The notes below the pieces were generated by a model that saw only the letters and a program-made list of their open reading frames with translations, did no database searches and was not told the origin of the DNA. Both the position numbers and the translations under genes were made by a program. Shown piece by piece: positions 27,914-37,359 of a stretch of DNA of 64,000 nucleotides. Numbering within the stretch: the stretch's first letter is position 1; every line of letters starts with the position of its first letter. The stretch lies in assembly GCA_022009975.1 (NCBI GenBank), contig CP091733.1:699001-763000 (forward strand), written 5' to 3'. This DNA comes from Phocaeicola vulgatus (GTDB lineage: Bacteria > Bacteroidota > Bacteroidia > Bacteroidales > Tannerellaceae).

Positions 27914-28019
27914 CCAAAAGCTAGTATGCTTTTTTGAAAAAGGTAGTATGCTTTTTTGAAAAAGGTAGTATACTTTTTGAGAAAAGGTAGTAAGCTTTTT
28001 AAGAAAAGGTAGTAAGCAA
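27914..28019. repeat. Array of 22-23-bp A-core-T units with core GGTAGTATGC
   Basis: Five tandem units of the form A4-5 GGTAGTATGC T5-6 G, the last two with GTAAGC in the core. The design (A tract, about 10-base core, T tract, G) is the same as in the elements at 2305 and 42599 but the core differs, and no outer inverted repeat bounds it. A minus-strand open frame across it encodes only low-complexity peptide and is not a gene. Confidence 0.8.
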
Positions 28020-28132
28020 TGTGTCGAGCGTATTGGAATATTCTCTTAGAATGCATTAAGAAAGCATGGATAATTTTCTTTGTCTTATTTGTAATGTGGA
28101 CGATTGTATGGATGGAAGTGGTATAAAAATAA

Positions 28133-28166
28133 AAAGGGGACCGATTCACATCGCTGCCCCTCCCTA
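28133..28166 (-). terminator. Terminator of the sigma/anti-sigma operon (probably bidirectional)
   Basis: On the plus strand AAAAAGGGGA-C-CGAT TCAC ATCG-CTG-CCCCT forms a GGGG/CCCC stem with an inner CGAT/ATCG stem. A-rich sequence on the left becomes a T tract for transcripts coming from the minus-strand genes, and the right side is AAAAA. Confidence 0.75.
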
Positions 28167-28224
28167 AAAATTAAACGCCAAAACTAAATCTAAACAAAAA
28201 ACACAAATAATGATAATAATCTCT

Positions 28225-28692
28225 TTATTCTTTTTTCTTATGTCGCTCCTTCATGTACTTTTCCCAAAACTTCATTTCAGCATCTTTGTACTTATAAAGC
28301 TTTTCAGGTGGTAATATCTGAAGGAACTTGGCATAATACTCTTTTTCCAATTCAGCTTCTTTAATCCGGCTTTCCAAACAAGCATTCATTACCTCTTTGT
28401 AAGCGTCAGTAGAAATTTCCTTATTAGCTATTTTGGACATTCTGACGTGCTTATGTTTGTGTCTGCAAGCCCGACCAACTTCAAACTTCTTGCGTTGCAA
28501 TTCATTGCACAAAGGAATGAATTCCGCAGCTTCCTCTGGCGTAAGCCCCAATTCTGCTGTCAAGAAAGCTCCTTTTTTTGACTCGTACGCTTCCAAATTG
28601 AACTTTTTGTTCTCATTGGGCTTTTGAGCATCCATATCAATGGAATGCATTATTGTCAACGCTGCAAATATATAAATTATTGCTCTATTCAT
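28225..28692 (-). CDS. CpxP/Spy-like periplasmic protein of the ECF sigma locus
   Basis: 155 residues. A signal peptide (MNRAIIYIFAALTIMHS) is followed by a charged, all-helical protein with LGLTPEEAAEFIPLCNELQ and FLQILPPEKLYKYKDAEM, resembling the two LTxxQ-like helices of Spy/CpxP stress proteins. It is the third gene behind an ECF sigma factor and an anti-sigma-like protein, so it probably reports or buffers envelope stress. This role is inferred from position and fold type, not shown. Confidence 0.65.
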   Translation of the reverse strand: MNRAIIYIFAALTIMHSIDMDAQKPNENKKFNLEAYESKKGAFLTAELGLTPEEAAEFIPLCNELQRKKFEVGRACRHKHKHVRMSKIANKEISTDAYKEVMNACLESRIKEAELEKEYYAKFLQILPPEKLYKYKDAEMKFWEKYMKERHKKKE

Positions 28693-28735
28693 ATTAATGT
28701 TGATAATTAAAAAAACTTAATTTATTGTATTCCAA

Positions 28736-29143
28736 TTATTCGTTGTTCAATTCATTAAGAATCAAAGCTTCCGTATATTGGTCTTCCAAGTATTGTAAAT
28801 ACTCATTTTCCTCGTTTTCGAAGTCATATTCAGATTCGTCCGCCATGTATGTAGAATTCTGCGTGCTGACTAAAAGAGAGTCTGCTTGGTTGGACAGCTT
28901 ATCGGAATTGTCAAAAAAAACGATTGCTTTGAAAAAGAGTCCTAATCCAGCGAACATGGCCGCTAAATAGAATATCGGGCGGACTCTGTCCCACATCGTT
29001 ACCTTATTGTCCTCAAATTGGGGCTCATCGTCCGGTATTTGTTCCATCATCCGGGCTGTGAAACCTTCAAAATAACCGTCCGGCACACGAAAGGGGTTCT
29101 CTTTCCGCATGTTTTCAAGTTTGTTGTCTTTGGCTTCCATCAT
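28736..29143 (-). CDS. Single-span membrane protein, probable anti-sigma factor
   Basis: 135 residues. The cytoplasmic N-terminus has ENPFRVPDGYFEGF, a motif typical of Bacteroidetes anti-sigma proteins next to ECF sigma genes; one membrane helix (PIFYLAAMFAGLGLFFKAIV) follows, then an acidic tail. It begins about 80 bases after the sigma gene on the same strand. No zinc-binding HxxxCxxC motif is present, so it would not be a ZAS-type anti-sigma factor. Confidence 0.7.
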   Translation of the reverse strand: MMEAKDNKLENMRKENPFRVPDGYFEGFTARMMEQIPDDEPQFEDNKVTMWDRVRPIFYLAAMFAGLGLFFKAIVFFDNSDKLSNQADSLLVSTQNSTYMADESEYDFENEENEYLQYLEDQYTEALILNELNNE

Positions 29144-29221
29144 GATATAATTTTATATATATATGTATGACTATATTTCTGTTTAAAGGTTTAATGGATT
29201 CTACTTTTTTGTAGGGAAACA

Positions 29222-29779
29222 TTAAACATCTTTTGTCAGGTATTCTTCAATCTTTTTGACGGCATAATGGTATGACGCTTTCAATGCTCCGGTTGTCGTT
29301 CCGACTATTTCGGATATTTGCTCGTAGGTCATATCATCAAAATACTTCATGTTGAATACCAAACGCTGCTTGTCCGGCAATCTCAGGATTGCTTCCTGCA
29401 ATTTCCTTTGGATGTCATCTCCATTGAAATAGGTGTCACTTTTGAGTTTCTCTAACAGATAAACGTCCGTATCGTCAATGGATATATTATTTGAGTTTCG
29501 CTGTTTGTTTAAAAAAGTGATACATTCGTTGATTGCAATCTTGTAGAGCCAAGTGGATATTTTGGCTTCCCCCCGGAAATAATCCAAATTGCTCCATGCC
29601 TTTAAGAATGTATTTTGCAGCAAATCGTCGGCATCTTCATGGTTCAAGACCATCTTCCTGATTTGCCAATACAGTTTCTCCCCATAAAGCGTCACGATTC
29701 TTTCGAATGTGGAACGCTTTTTCGAAGGGTCTTGTAATTGACTTGCAAGCTCTTTGTCTATGTCTATTGCTTTTTGCAT
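29222..29779 (-). CDS. ECF RNA polymerase sigma factor
   Basis: 185 residues, intact. Region 2 is seen in DADDLLQNTFLKAWSNLDYF and the following ISTWLYKIAINECI; region 4 in LPDKQRLVFNMKYFDDMTYEQI. Group IV sigma factors direct polymerase to stress or envelope promoters. It heads a three-gene operon with an anti-sigma-like and a CpxP-like gene, so an envelope-stress role is likely. It is divergent from aroB. Confidence 0.93.
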   Translation of the reverse strand: MQKAIDIDKELASQLQDPSKKRSTFERIVTLYGEKLYWQIRKMVLNHEDADDLLQNTFLKAWSNLDYFRGEAKISTWLYKIAINECITFLNKQRNSNNISIDDTDVYLLEKLKSDTYFNGDDIQRKLQEAILRLPDKQRLVFNMKYFDDMTYEQISEIVGTTTGALKASYHYAVKKIEEYLTKDV

Positions 29780-29915
29780 GAACTGTTGCTTCTATTTTCA
29801 GGTGCTAAAATTAGCTAAATATTACGTATCTCCAATACAATGGAGTCGCTTTTTGGGAAATATCTGCAAAAAAAACGCTAAGTTTGCTCGCTGAAAATAT
29901 TAACAAGCTCATAAG

Positions 29916-30975
29916 ATGTCAAAGCAAAAAGTGGTAATTTGCCAGGATTTAAAAGCTGAGTTGCAATCGTTTCTGGATAGTTTGGATTATGATAAATTAT
30001 TTGTATTGACGGATACAAATACAGTGGAAAAGTGTTTCCCGTTAGTCAAGGAGGTGCCCGCAATCCAATCCGCACGTTTGATTGTGGTTGAGGCGACGGA
30101 CTTGCACAAGGATTTGGAATCTTTGTCCACTATTTGGAGGCATTTGTCGAATGAGGGAGCTTCGCGCCATTCTGTTCTCTTGAATTTGGGAGGTGGAATG
30201 GTCACCGACATGGGCGGTTTTGCTGGTGCTACTTTCAAGCGGGGCATACGCACGATTAATGTGCCGACTACATTGATGGCTTCAGTGGATGCTGCTGTCG
30301 GTGGAAAGACAGGAATCAATTTTAACGGCTTGAAATGAGATAGGAGCTTTCTATCCTCCTTTGTGTGTGTTTATTGATTGTGGTTTCCTGCGCACTTTGG
30401 ATAGAGATAATGTCCTTTCCGGATATGCCGAAATGATAAAACATGGGTTGATAAGCTCGATGGAAACATATACGTCGGTCTTGTTGTATGATATTGACAC
30501 GATGAACTATGGATTCCTGAACCGCTTGGTCGCACAATCGGTTGCGGTCAAGGAGGAAGTTGTCGAAAAAGACCCGAAAGAACAAGGCATCCGCAAAGCC
30601 CTTAATTTCGGACATACCATAGGGCACGCCTACGAGAGTTTGTCGTTCAAGAAAGGCAAACCATTGTTGCATGGACATGCTGTTGCAGCCGGAATCATTA
30701 GTGAGTTGTTCTTGTCACACAAAGTATGCGATTTCCCGATGAACAAATTGAGCCAAGTCGTTTATTATATAAAGAGTTATTATCCTCCTTTCCTGTTTGA
30801 TTGCAAGGATTATGATGCGTTGTACGAGTTGATGACGCATGACAAGAAGAATGAAGGAGGAGTCATCAACTTTACACTGCTTTCACAAGTGGGCGATGTC
30901 CGTATCGACCAGCATGTCAGCAAGGAGGATGTTGTGGCATCATTTGATTTTTATAGAGAATGTTTCGGATTTTGA
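29916..30975 (+). CDS. aroB: AroB, 3-dehydroquinate synthase (one frameshift)
   Basis: About 353 residues once joined. LNLGGGMVTDMGGFAGATF, KRGIRTINVPTTLMASVDAA and GGKTGIN in the first fragment and GYAEMIKHG, KALNFGHTIGHAYE in the second are classic AroB motifs (NAD site and zinc ligands). It converts DAHP to 3-dehydroquinate in the shikimate pathway. The frame breaks near 30336; two more A in the AAA run give NGLKNEIGAFYPPLC. An essential-type gene, so sequencing error is the likely cause. Confidence 0.93.
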
Positions 30976-30987
30976 TAGATTGAACGG

Positions 30988-31715
30988 ATGAGAATCATAG
31001 AAGTTTGCGCAAATTCGGCACAAAGTTGCTTGGAAGCCCAAGAAGGAGGAGCCAAGCGGGTTGAGTTGTGTGCCGGAATACCCGAGGGAGGAACGACTCC
31101 CAGCTATGGCGAAATAGTCATGGCGCAACGTTTAGCCCATCATATCGACATAAATGTCATTATTCGTCCGAGAGGTGGTGACTTCCTTTATACAGAGGCG
31201 GAAATCAATTCGATGCTGATGGATATTGAGTTGTGCAAGAACCTGAAGGTTCATGGTGTCGTGTTCGGATGCCTGACCAAAGAGGGAGACATTGATGTTC
31301 CCTTGATGGAAAAGTTGATAGCGGCGGCACAACCATTGTCTGTGACTTGCCATCGTGCGTTCGATGTTTGTCGTGACCCGTTCAAGGCTTTGGAAGAGTT
31401 GATTAGTTTGGGATGTGACCGAATCTTGACTTCCGGACAGCAATCCAATGCGGTAAAAGGAATCCCGTTGATTAAACAATTGGTGGAAAAGTCAGCAGGA
31501 CGGATCATCATCATGCCCGGTTGTGGAATCAGGGAAAACAACATAGGACAAATAGAGAAGAAACGGGTGCTAAAGAGTTTCATACGTCTGCCAGAAGCAT
31601 AGTTTACAGCCAGATGGCATATCGCAATGAAAATGTCCCAATGGGAAGTAGCGCTGTTTTATCAGAGTTTGAAACGGAACAAACTGACAGGGAAAAAGTG
31701 AAAAGAATGTTGTAA
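30988..31715 (+). CDS. cutC: CutC, copper homeostasis-type TIM-barrel protein (one frameshift)
   Basis: About 242 residues once joined. MRIIEVCANSAQSCLEAQEGGAKRVELC, HIDINVIIRPRGGDFLYTEAE, VTCHRAFDVCRDP and the LTSGQQ region are characteristic of CutC. The frame breaks near 31559; one more A gives IEKETGAKEFHTSARSIV. The role in copper handling is from the family name and is not firmly established. It begins 12 bases after aroB. Confidence 0.9.
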
Positions 31716-31840
31716 GGCTCACATTGATTCCCTAAAAACTTTCATTTCATATAAATTTTGCTTTTCTTTGCAGTGAAAATAAAGAATAGGGCATTTCTTG
31801 ATGTTCGTTTATAAGAGGATAGACGGCAGAAAAGATTGGA

Positions 31841-32601
31841 ATGTCCTTGGTTTTCGAAAAGAACAAAGACGTGAATTTAATCGTAGAACAAGGGAACTCA
31901 TCTACAAAAGTGGCCGTGGTAAAAGACTGGAAAGTAGTGGCTTCATTTGTTTATCGAGTATTCAATAAAGATGTTTTGGCATCATTGTTTAGGTCATATC
32001 CATTGGATAAAGGTATTTTTTCTACTGTGACAGCAGTGGACGAAGATGTTGTGGCTTACTTAGAGAGCCACCTTTCCCGCTTTGTCTTTTTTGATAGCCA
32101 GGTGAAACTGCCGATTGCGATTGAATATAAAACGCCGGCAACTTTGGGCAAAGATAGGATTGCAGCCGTTGTGGGAGCCTATCATTATCAACCTGGCAGG
32201 AATTTGTTGGTCATTGATGCGGGCACTTGCATAACGTATGAAGTCGTAGAAGCGGCAGGCAGGTACATCGGAGGGAATATCTCTCTCCGGGAATGACTAC
32301 CCGTTTTAAAGCATTGGAGCATTATACGAGCAAATTGCCGTATGTCGAGGAAACGGACGATGTGCCTTGCATCGGGCAAAGCACGGAAGAGGCAATACAA
32401 GCAGGTGTTGTGAATGGAATCGTGTATGAAATGGATGGATTTATAGAGCAGATGAAGCAAAAGTATCCGGATATTTTTGTTTTTTTAACTGGCGGACATT
32501 CGTTTTATTTTGAAAGCCGATTAAAAAATTCCATCTTTGCAGACATTAATTTAGTGATGACAGGATTAAATAGAATCTTAGAATACAATGTTGAAAATTA
32601 A
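31841..32601 (+). CDS. coaX: CoaX, type III pantothenate kinase (one frameshift)
   Basis: About 253 residues once joined. LIVEQGNSSTKVAVV is the N-terminal phosphate motif and VIDAGTCITYEVV the DxGT motif of the ASKHA-fold type III enzyme; LGKDRIAAVVGAY and the late FLTGGHSFYF fit. The frame breaks near 32281, where an extra CT in a CTCTCT run hides ISPGMTTRFKALEHYTS. It phosphorylates pantothenate, the first step from the panB/C/D product to coenzyme A. The outer-membrane protein gene overlaps its end by 14 bases. Confidence 0.9.
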
Positions 32602-33860
32602 AAAGTTTATTTTTTTAGGAGTCATGATGTTGACCCAATTGGTTGTTTTCGGACAGAACAACACTTCATCTCCTTATACCCGCTTGGGCTATGGAGATTT
32701 GGCGGATCGTTCATTTGGTGCCGGAAGAGCCATGGGAGGTGTGGGAATTGGTTTGCGTTCTCCTAAACAGATAAATCCTATGAATCCGGCATCTTACAGC
32801 TGTATGGATTCTCTGACGTTTATCTTTGACTTCGGTGCTTCTTTCCAGTCGGCGAGGTACAGTGACGGGACAAACAAGTATAAAAACTTAAATGGAAATA
32901 TCGAATATTTGGCTGTCCAGTTTCCGATAACAAGATGGCTTGCCATGAGTGCTGGACTGCTGCCTTATTCTTTTGTGGGTTATAAGTTTGGACAAGTGCT
33001 TGAAGAAAATGGTTTGCAGTATACAAACACATATTCTGGATCAGGTGGATTAAACCAAGTGTACGGTGGTTTGTCTATAGATATATGGAAGAAGAGATTG
33101 GCAGTGGGTGCAAATTTCGGTTTTCTGTTTGGCAACATCGAACATTATCAAAATTTGTACTTCTCAGAAAACACATCGTACGTGAACCAGCGTACACAGC
33201 GTTTGGAAGTGCGTGATATGAAGATGGATTTCGGAGTTCAATATACTCATCCTATCAGTGCAACTGAAAATTTGACCTTCGGCGCAACTTTCTCTCCTTC
33301 GAATAAATTAAATGCGAAGGCTTATGACGTGATGAAAGACGAGTAAGGCCGGAGCTGTCATAGAGACAGCAACGGATACACTAAAAAATGTGGCATACGA
33401 TTTGCCCAACTCTTTTGGTTTCGGAGCGTCTTATACCAAGACAAATCATATTCGTGTAGCGGCTGATTTCTTGTATGAGACATGGAGCAAAGCCAATTAT
33501 GGCAAGACAACCGGAGATTTCCAAAATAGGTATCGCATAGCATTGGGTGCGGAATACGAACCCGATTATGGAGCGAAGAACTTTTTCAAGCGTGTCCACT
33601 ACCGTGCAGGAGTACATTTTGGAGACTCGTATGTGAAAGCAAAGAGTGCCCTTGACAATAAGAGTTATGGTTACAAAGAGTATGGGGTAAGCGTTGGTTT
33701 AGGTCTGCCGATGATAGACTATCGCTCACTGGTCAATGTAGCTTTTGAGTATGTGAAAGTAAAACCGGGTCACGTCTCAATGATTGACGAGCAATATTTC
33801 CGGGTAACTCTGAATTATACGTTCAACGAACGGTGGTTCTTTAAGTTTAAATTAGACTAA
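32588..33860 (+). CDS. Outer-membrane beta-barrel protein of unknown cargo (one frameshift)
   Basis: About 424 residues once joined. A signal peptide (IKKFIFLGVMMLTQLVVFGQ) precedes SSPYTRLGYGDL, a start often seen in Bacteroidales barrel proteins, then alternating aromatic strands and a terminal FKFKLD. The frame breaks at 33344, where a lost TA pair (GAGTATAAGG) would give DEYKAGAVIET. Its place between coaX and the TPR/lptC genes is a common Bacteroidales order. Resembles OmpP1/FadL-like barrels in style only; substrate unknown. Confidence 0.78.
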
Positions 33861-33892
33861 TAGGTTAGTTAACTTTAATAAGAAAAATAGAT

Positions 33893-35257
33893 ATGAAGAT
33901 CAAAGTATTGTTATTAGCTCTGGGATGCACAATGGTTTCTTTTGGATCTTATGCCCAGAAAGGAGTGGACAATGGAACTCGTTTTGGTTCAGGCGAAGAC
34001 AGTGTCCGTTGTATTACTAACATCAGTTTGTTTGTACCATACGCAAAGAGTGGTAATTTCAAAGATGCAGAACAGTTTTGGAGAATTAGCTACACAGAAT
34101 GTCCTGCTTCTACGAAAGACTTGTATTTGTATGGTGTTCGTATCCTTACTTGGAAGATTGACAACGAAAAGGATGCTGCAAAGAAAGCTGAGTTGGTCAA
34201 TGAGTTGATGGAAGTTTACGACAAACGTGTTAAATATTTCGGTAACGACCGTAAATATGGCAAAGACTGGATTGTCGGAAACAAAGCAGAAGATTATGTG
34301 AAGTATGCCGGTGAAAACCTGGACATCAATAAGTTGTATGGCTGGTTGAAGGAAGTCATTGATGAGAAAGGTGAAGGATGTGAAGTCAAAGCTATTTCTT
34401 ATTATATGTTCGCTTCATTGAAGAAGATGCAGGCTGATCCTAACTTCAAAGACCAATATATCCAGGATTATTTGAAGTGCTCAGCTATTGTTGAATCTCA
34501 AATCAAAGCTGCTACTGCTGCTAACAACGAGAAACAGTTGAAGACATTGGATGCTTATAGGGCAAATATCGAATCTGGCTTCGCTAACAGTGGTGCTGCC
34601 GACTGCGAAACTTTGGAAAATGTTTATGCTTCCAAGATTGACGAAAAGAAATCTGATTTGGATTTCTTGAGACAGACTATCGCATTGTTCAAGAGATCTC
34701 GTTGTATGGATTCTGAAACTTACTTCAAGGCATCAGAATTTGCACACCAGATTGAGCCGACAGCTGAATCTGCTATGGGATTGGCTAAACAAGCTGCAAG
34801 AAAGAAGGATTATCCGACTGCAATCAGATTGTTTGAAGAAGCTATTTCTTTGGCAACTGACGTGGATCAAAAGTCTGAATTGTATTATACTATCGGTCTT
34901 TTGTACTTTGATGATAATACTTATAGCAGGGCTCGTGAATATTGCCGCAAAGCAATTGAAGCTAATCCAAACTACGGTGCTCCTTATATCATTATCGGTA
35001 AGATGTATGCTGCAACAGCTAAATCTGTTTATCCTAATGACCCAGTATTGATGAGATGCGTATATTATGCAGCTATCGATAAGTTCGCTAAGGCTAAAGC
35101 AGTTGACCCAAGCTGTGCAGAAGAAGCTACAAGTTTGATTAATTCTTACACGGCTCACTTGCCAGGTAAAGAAGAAGTCTTCATGCATCCAGATGTTGAA
35201 AAAGGTAAATCATTTACTATCGGTGGCTGGATTGGTGAAACAACAGTTATCAGATAA
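33893..35257 (+). CDS. Secreted TPR-repeat protein
   Basis: 454 residues, intact. Signal peptide KVLLLALGCTMVSFGSYAQ, then helical repeats, best seen in DYPTAIRLFEEAISLATD and NTYSRAREYCRKAIEANPNY. TPRs mediate protein contacts, here probably in the periplasm or at the outer membrane. It sits between a barrel protein and lptC, so an envelope-assembly role is inferred. Codon use is rich in GCT/ACT, typical of highly expressed genes. Confidence 0.8.
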   Translation: MKIKVLLLALGCTMVSFGSYAQKGVDNGTRFGSGEDSVRCITNISLFVPYAKSGNFKDAEQFWRISYTECPASTKDLYLYGVRILTWKIDNEKDAAKKAELVNELMEVYDKRVKYFGNDRKYGKDWIVGNKAEDYVKYAGENLDINKLYGWLKEVIDEKGEGCEVKAISYYMFASLKKMQADPNFKDQYIQDYLKCSAIVESQIKAATAANNEKQLKTLDAYRANIESGFANSGAADCETLENVYASKIDEKKSDLDFLRQTIALFKRSRCMDSETYFKASEFAHQIEPTAESAMGLAKQAARKKDYPTAIRLFEEAISLATDVDQKSELYYTIGLLYFDDNTYSRAREYCRKAIEANPNYGAPYIIIGKMYAATAKSVYPNDPVLMRCVYYAAIDKFAKAKAVDPSCAEEATSLINSYTAHLPGKEEVFMHPDVEKGKSFTIGGWIGETTVIR

Positions 35258-35265
35258 TATATTGT

Positions 35266-35988
35266 ATGATTGAACGTTTTCATAGTAAAACGCATAATGA
35301 GGGCATAACAGCTATTTTAGTAATAGCTGTTATGCTTCTTTTGTTTTCCCTTTCTTGTTCGGGTGGAAAGAAAGAGGTCATTGAGGTTTCCACTGACCCG
35401 GAGAAGGATTATACTATGAAAGCTACGGAAGTCAATACATTGATTTCCGATTCGGGTATTACCCGTTACCGTATCCAAACAAAGACTTGGTTGGTTTTTG
35501 GCAATGCCAAAGAGCCGTATTGGTATTTTCCGGATAGCATTTATGTGGAAAAGTTCGATACCTTGTTCCAGACTGAAGCCAGTATTCAAGCGGATACTGC
35601 TTATTATTACGACAAAAAAGGTTTATGGCGTCTTGTCGGGAATGTGTCGGTTGAGAGTTTGAAAGGTGAGCGGTTCGATACATCTGAACTGTTTTGGGAT
35701 TCAAAGGAGGAAAAGGTCTATTCGGACAAATATATCCGTATCCAGCAAAAGGAGCAGATTATCACTGGAAACGGGTTTGAATCGAATCAGGATATGACCA
35801 AATATGTAATCCGTGATTCCCAAGGTGTGTTTCCTGTGGAAGAAGAGGCTTCCGCTTCTTCGGACATTCCTGCGGATTCCATCCCGCCTGCAGAGGAGAC
35901 ATTGGACAAAACGGATGTGCAAAAACCGAAATTAGAGCAAAAACAAGCCCCGAAAGGTTTGCCATTCGAGACTTTAAAAAAGAAATAA
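35266..35988 (+). CDS. lptC: LptC-like LPS export protein
   Basis: 240 residues, intact. A membrane-anchor or lipoprotein signal (LLLFSLSCSGG) is followed by the OstA/LptC-like beta-jellyroll: SDSGITRYRIQTKTW, YYFPDSIYVEKFD-like segment and ADTAYYYDKKGLWRLVGNV. LptC passes lipopolysaccharide from the LptBFG ATPase to LptA. The C-terminal 40 residues are an acidic/lysine tail outside the domain. The CorC-like gene starts one base after its stop. Confidence 0.85.
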   Translation: MIERFHSKTHNEGITAILVIAVMLLLFSLSCSGGKKEVIEVSTDPEKDYTMKATEVNTLISDSGITRYRIQTKTWLVFGNAKEPYWYFPDSIYVEKFDTLFQTEASIQADTAYYYDKKGLWRLVGNVSVESLKGERFDTSELFWDSKEEKVYSDKYIRIQQKEQIITGNGFESNQDMTKYVIRDSQGVFPVEEEASASSDIPADSIPPAEETLDKTDVQKPKLEQKQAPKGLPFETLKKK

Positions 35989-35989
35989 C

Positions 35990-37249
35990 GTGAATACTCT
36001 ACTTTATATATTGATTTCACTTGCTTTTTCTGCATTCTTTTCCGGAATGGAGATTTCGTTTGTTTCGGCAAATAAGCTGAGATATGAACTTGATAAAAAA
36101 GACAAAAGCCTTACGAACAAAATATTGGATGTGTTCTTCCATAATCCCAATCAGTTCATATCGACGATGTTGGTCGGGAATAACATTGCATTGGTCGTTT
36201 ATGGTTTGCAAATGGCTTTCGTGTTGGAGCCATCAATTCGTACTTTTGTAGACGTGCCGGCATTAATTGTCCTTATCCAATCTATTATATCTACCCTTCT
36301 AATCCTTTTTGCAGGTGAATTTATCCCCAAAACCATATTTAAGATAAACCCGAACTTCTCATTACGGTTGTTCGCCTTTCCTTTATACATTATATATATA
36401 GTATTATATCCGATATCCAAATTCTCTTCATTGATGTCGCTTTTTATTTTAAAAATAACTGGAGTGAAAGGTTTGAAGACATCAGCCGCTTATAGCTTGG
36501 GAAAAGTCGATTTGGACTATTTCATCCAACAAAGCATAGAAGATGCGCCGAGTGACTCGGAGATGGATACGGAAGTGAAGATATTTCAAAATGCGTTGGA
36601 TTTTTCCAATGTCCGTTTGCGCGACTGTTGCGTGCCTCGTACGGAAATGGTTGCTTGCGACGAGACGGTCTCGTTGGACGAGCTTCGTTCCCGTTTCATT
36701 GAGACAGGTCTGTCGAAGATATTGATTTACCAAGAGAATATTGATAATATAATTGGCTATATCCACTCGTCCGAGTTGTTTAAACATCCGAATGACTGGA
36801 CAACCCATATACGTTCTATTTCCATTGTCCCCGAAACAATGGCAGCCAACAAACTGATGAAAGAGTTGCTCCGTGACAAGAAAAGCATTGCAGTGGTGGT
36901 GGATGAGTTCGGCGGAACATCGGGCATTGTGACGTTGGAAGATTTGGTGGAAGAAATCTTCGGGGAAATAGAAGATGAACATGACGTGAAAACTCATATT
37001 GCAAAGAAAGTAGCGAACGATGAGTATCTTGTTTCCGGAAGAATGGAAATCGATGCTTTGAACGAAATGTTTGATTTGGATTTGCCCGAATCGGATGATT
37101 ATGTCACTGTTGCCGGCTTCATATTGCATTTTTATCAACGGTTTCCGAAATTGAATGAAGAGATTGCTTATGATAAGTATGTATTCAAAATAGTCAAGGC
37201 AAGCTCGACAAAAATAGAGCTGATTAGGCTAAAGGTGAATGAAAAATGA
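35990..37249 (+). CDS. CorC/HlyC-type transporter, DUF21-CBS-CorC_HlyC
   Basis: 419 residues, intact, with a GTG start. N-terminal DUF21 membrane domain (about 1-150, four helices, FSGMEISFVSANK near 16), two CBS domains (VPRTEMVACDE, KKSIAVVVDEFGGTSGIV), and a C-terminal CorC_HlyC domain (RMEIDALNEMFDLDLP). Family members are linked to magnesium/cobalt efflux; older hemolysin names are misleading. Tightly coupled to lptC by one base. Confidence 0.88.
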   Translation: MNTLLYILISLAFSAFFSGMEISFVSANKLRYELDKKDKSLTNKILDVFFHNPNQFISTMLVGNNIALVVYGLQMAFVLEPSIRTFVDVPALIVLIQSIISTLLILFAGEFIPKTIFKINPNFSLRLFAFPLYIIYIVLYPISKFSSLMSLFILKITGVKGLKTSAAYSLGKVDLDYFIQQSIEDAPSDSEMDTEVKIFQNALDFSNVRLRDCCVPRTEMVACDETVSLDELRSRFIETGLSKILIYQENIDNIIGYIHSSELFKHPNDWTTHIRSISIVPETMAANKLMKELLRDKKSIAVVVDEFGGTSGIVTLEDLVEEIFGEIEDEHDVKTHIAKKVANDEYLVSGRMEIDALNEMFDLDLPESDDYVTVAGFILHFYQRFPKLNEEIAYDKYVFKIVKASSTKIELIRLKVNEK

Positions 37250-37290
37250 AAAAAAAAGACCAAAAGGTGTCAGAGTCTCTTTTTTTTCGT
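37250..37290 (+). terminator. Possible A/T-rich terminator after the CorC-like gene
   Basis: AAAAAAAGAC just after the stop can pair with GTCTCTTTTTTTT at about 37276-37288, ending in a long T run. The stem is AT-rich and imperfect, so it may be partial; the next gene starts at 37360. Confidence 0.45.
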
Positions 37291-37359
37291 ATCTTCGTGC
37301 TCTTAATATGGAATATGCAAAAAAGATAAATATAAACTTTAAAAATAGAAAAAAGATAA

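Larger units (their letters stand above)
27249..28224. other. Large convergent intergenic region with hairpins and repeats
   Basis: 976 bases without a recognised gene. It holds a plus-strand terminator (27537-27571), an 11-bp-periodic array (27636-27679), a tiny ORF with an in-frame TGA and downstream open continuation (27689-27898), a perfect 15-bp inverted repeat (27805-27849), a 22-23-bp A-core-T array (27914-28019) and a bidirectional terminator (28133-28166). The stretch 27249-27530 shows nothing more than AT-rich sequence. Confidence 0.7.

Noticed and set aside
27914..28019. Array considered as a CRISPR
   Set aside because: Units are contiguous repeats of 22-23 bases without unique spacers, and no cas genes are present.
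27904..28149. Minus-strand open frame across the 22-23-bp array
   Set aside because: It encodes a repetitive low-complexity peptide (FLKKYTTFFKK and similar) created by the repeat; no ribosome-binding site or family.
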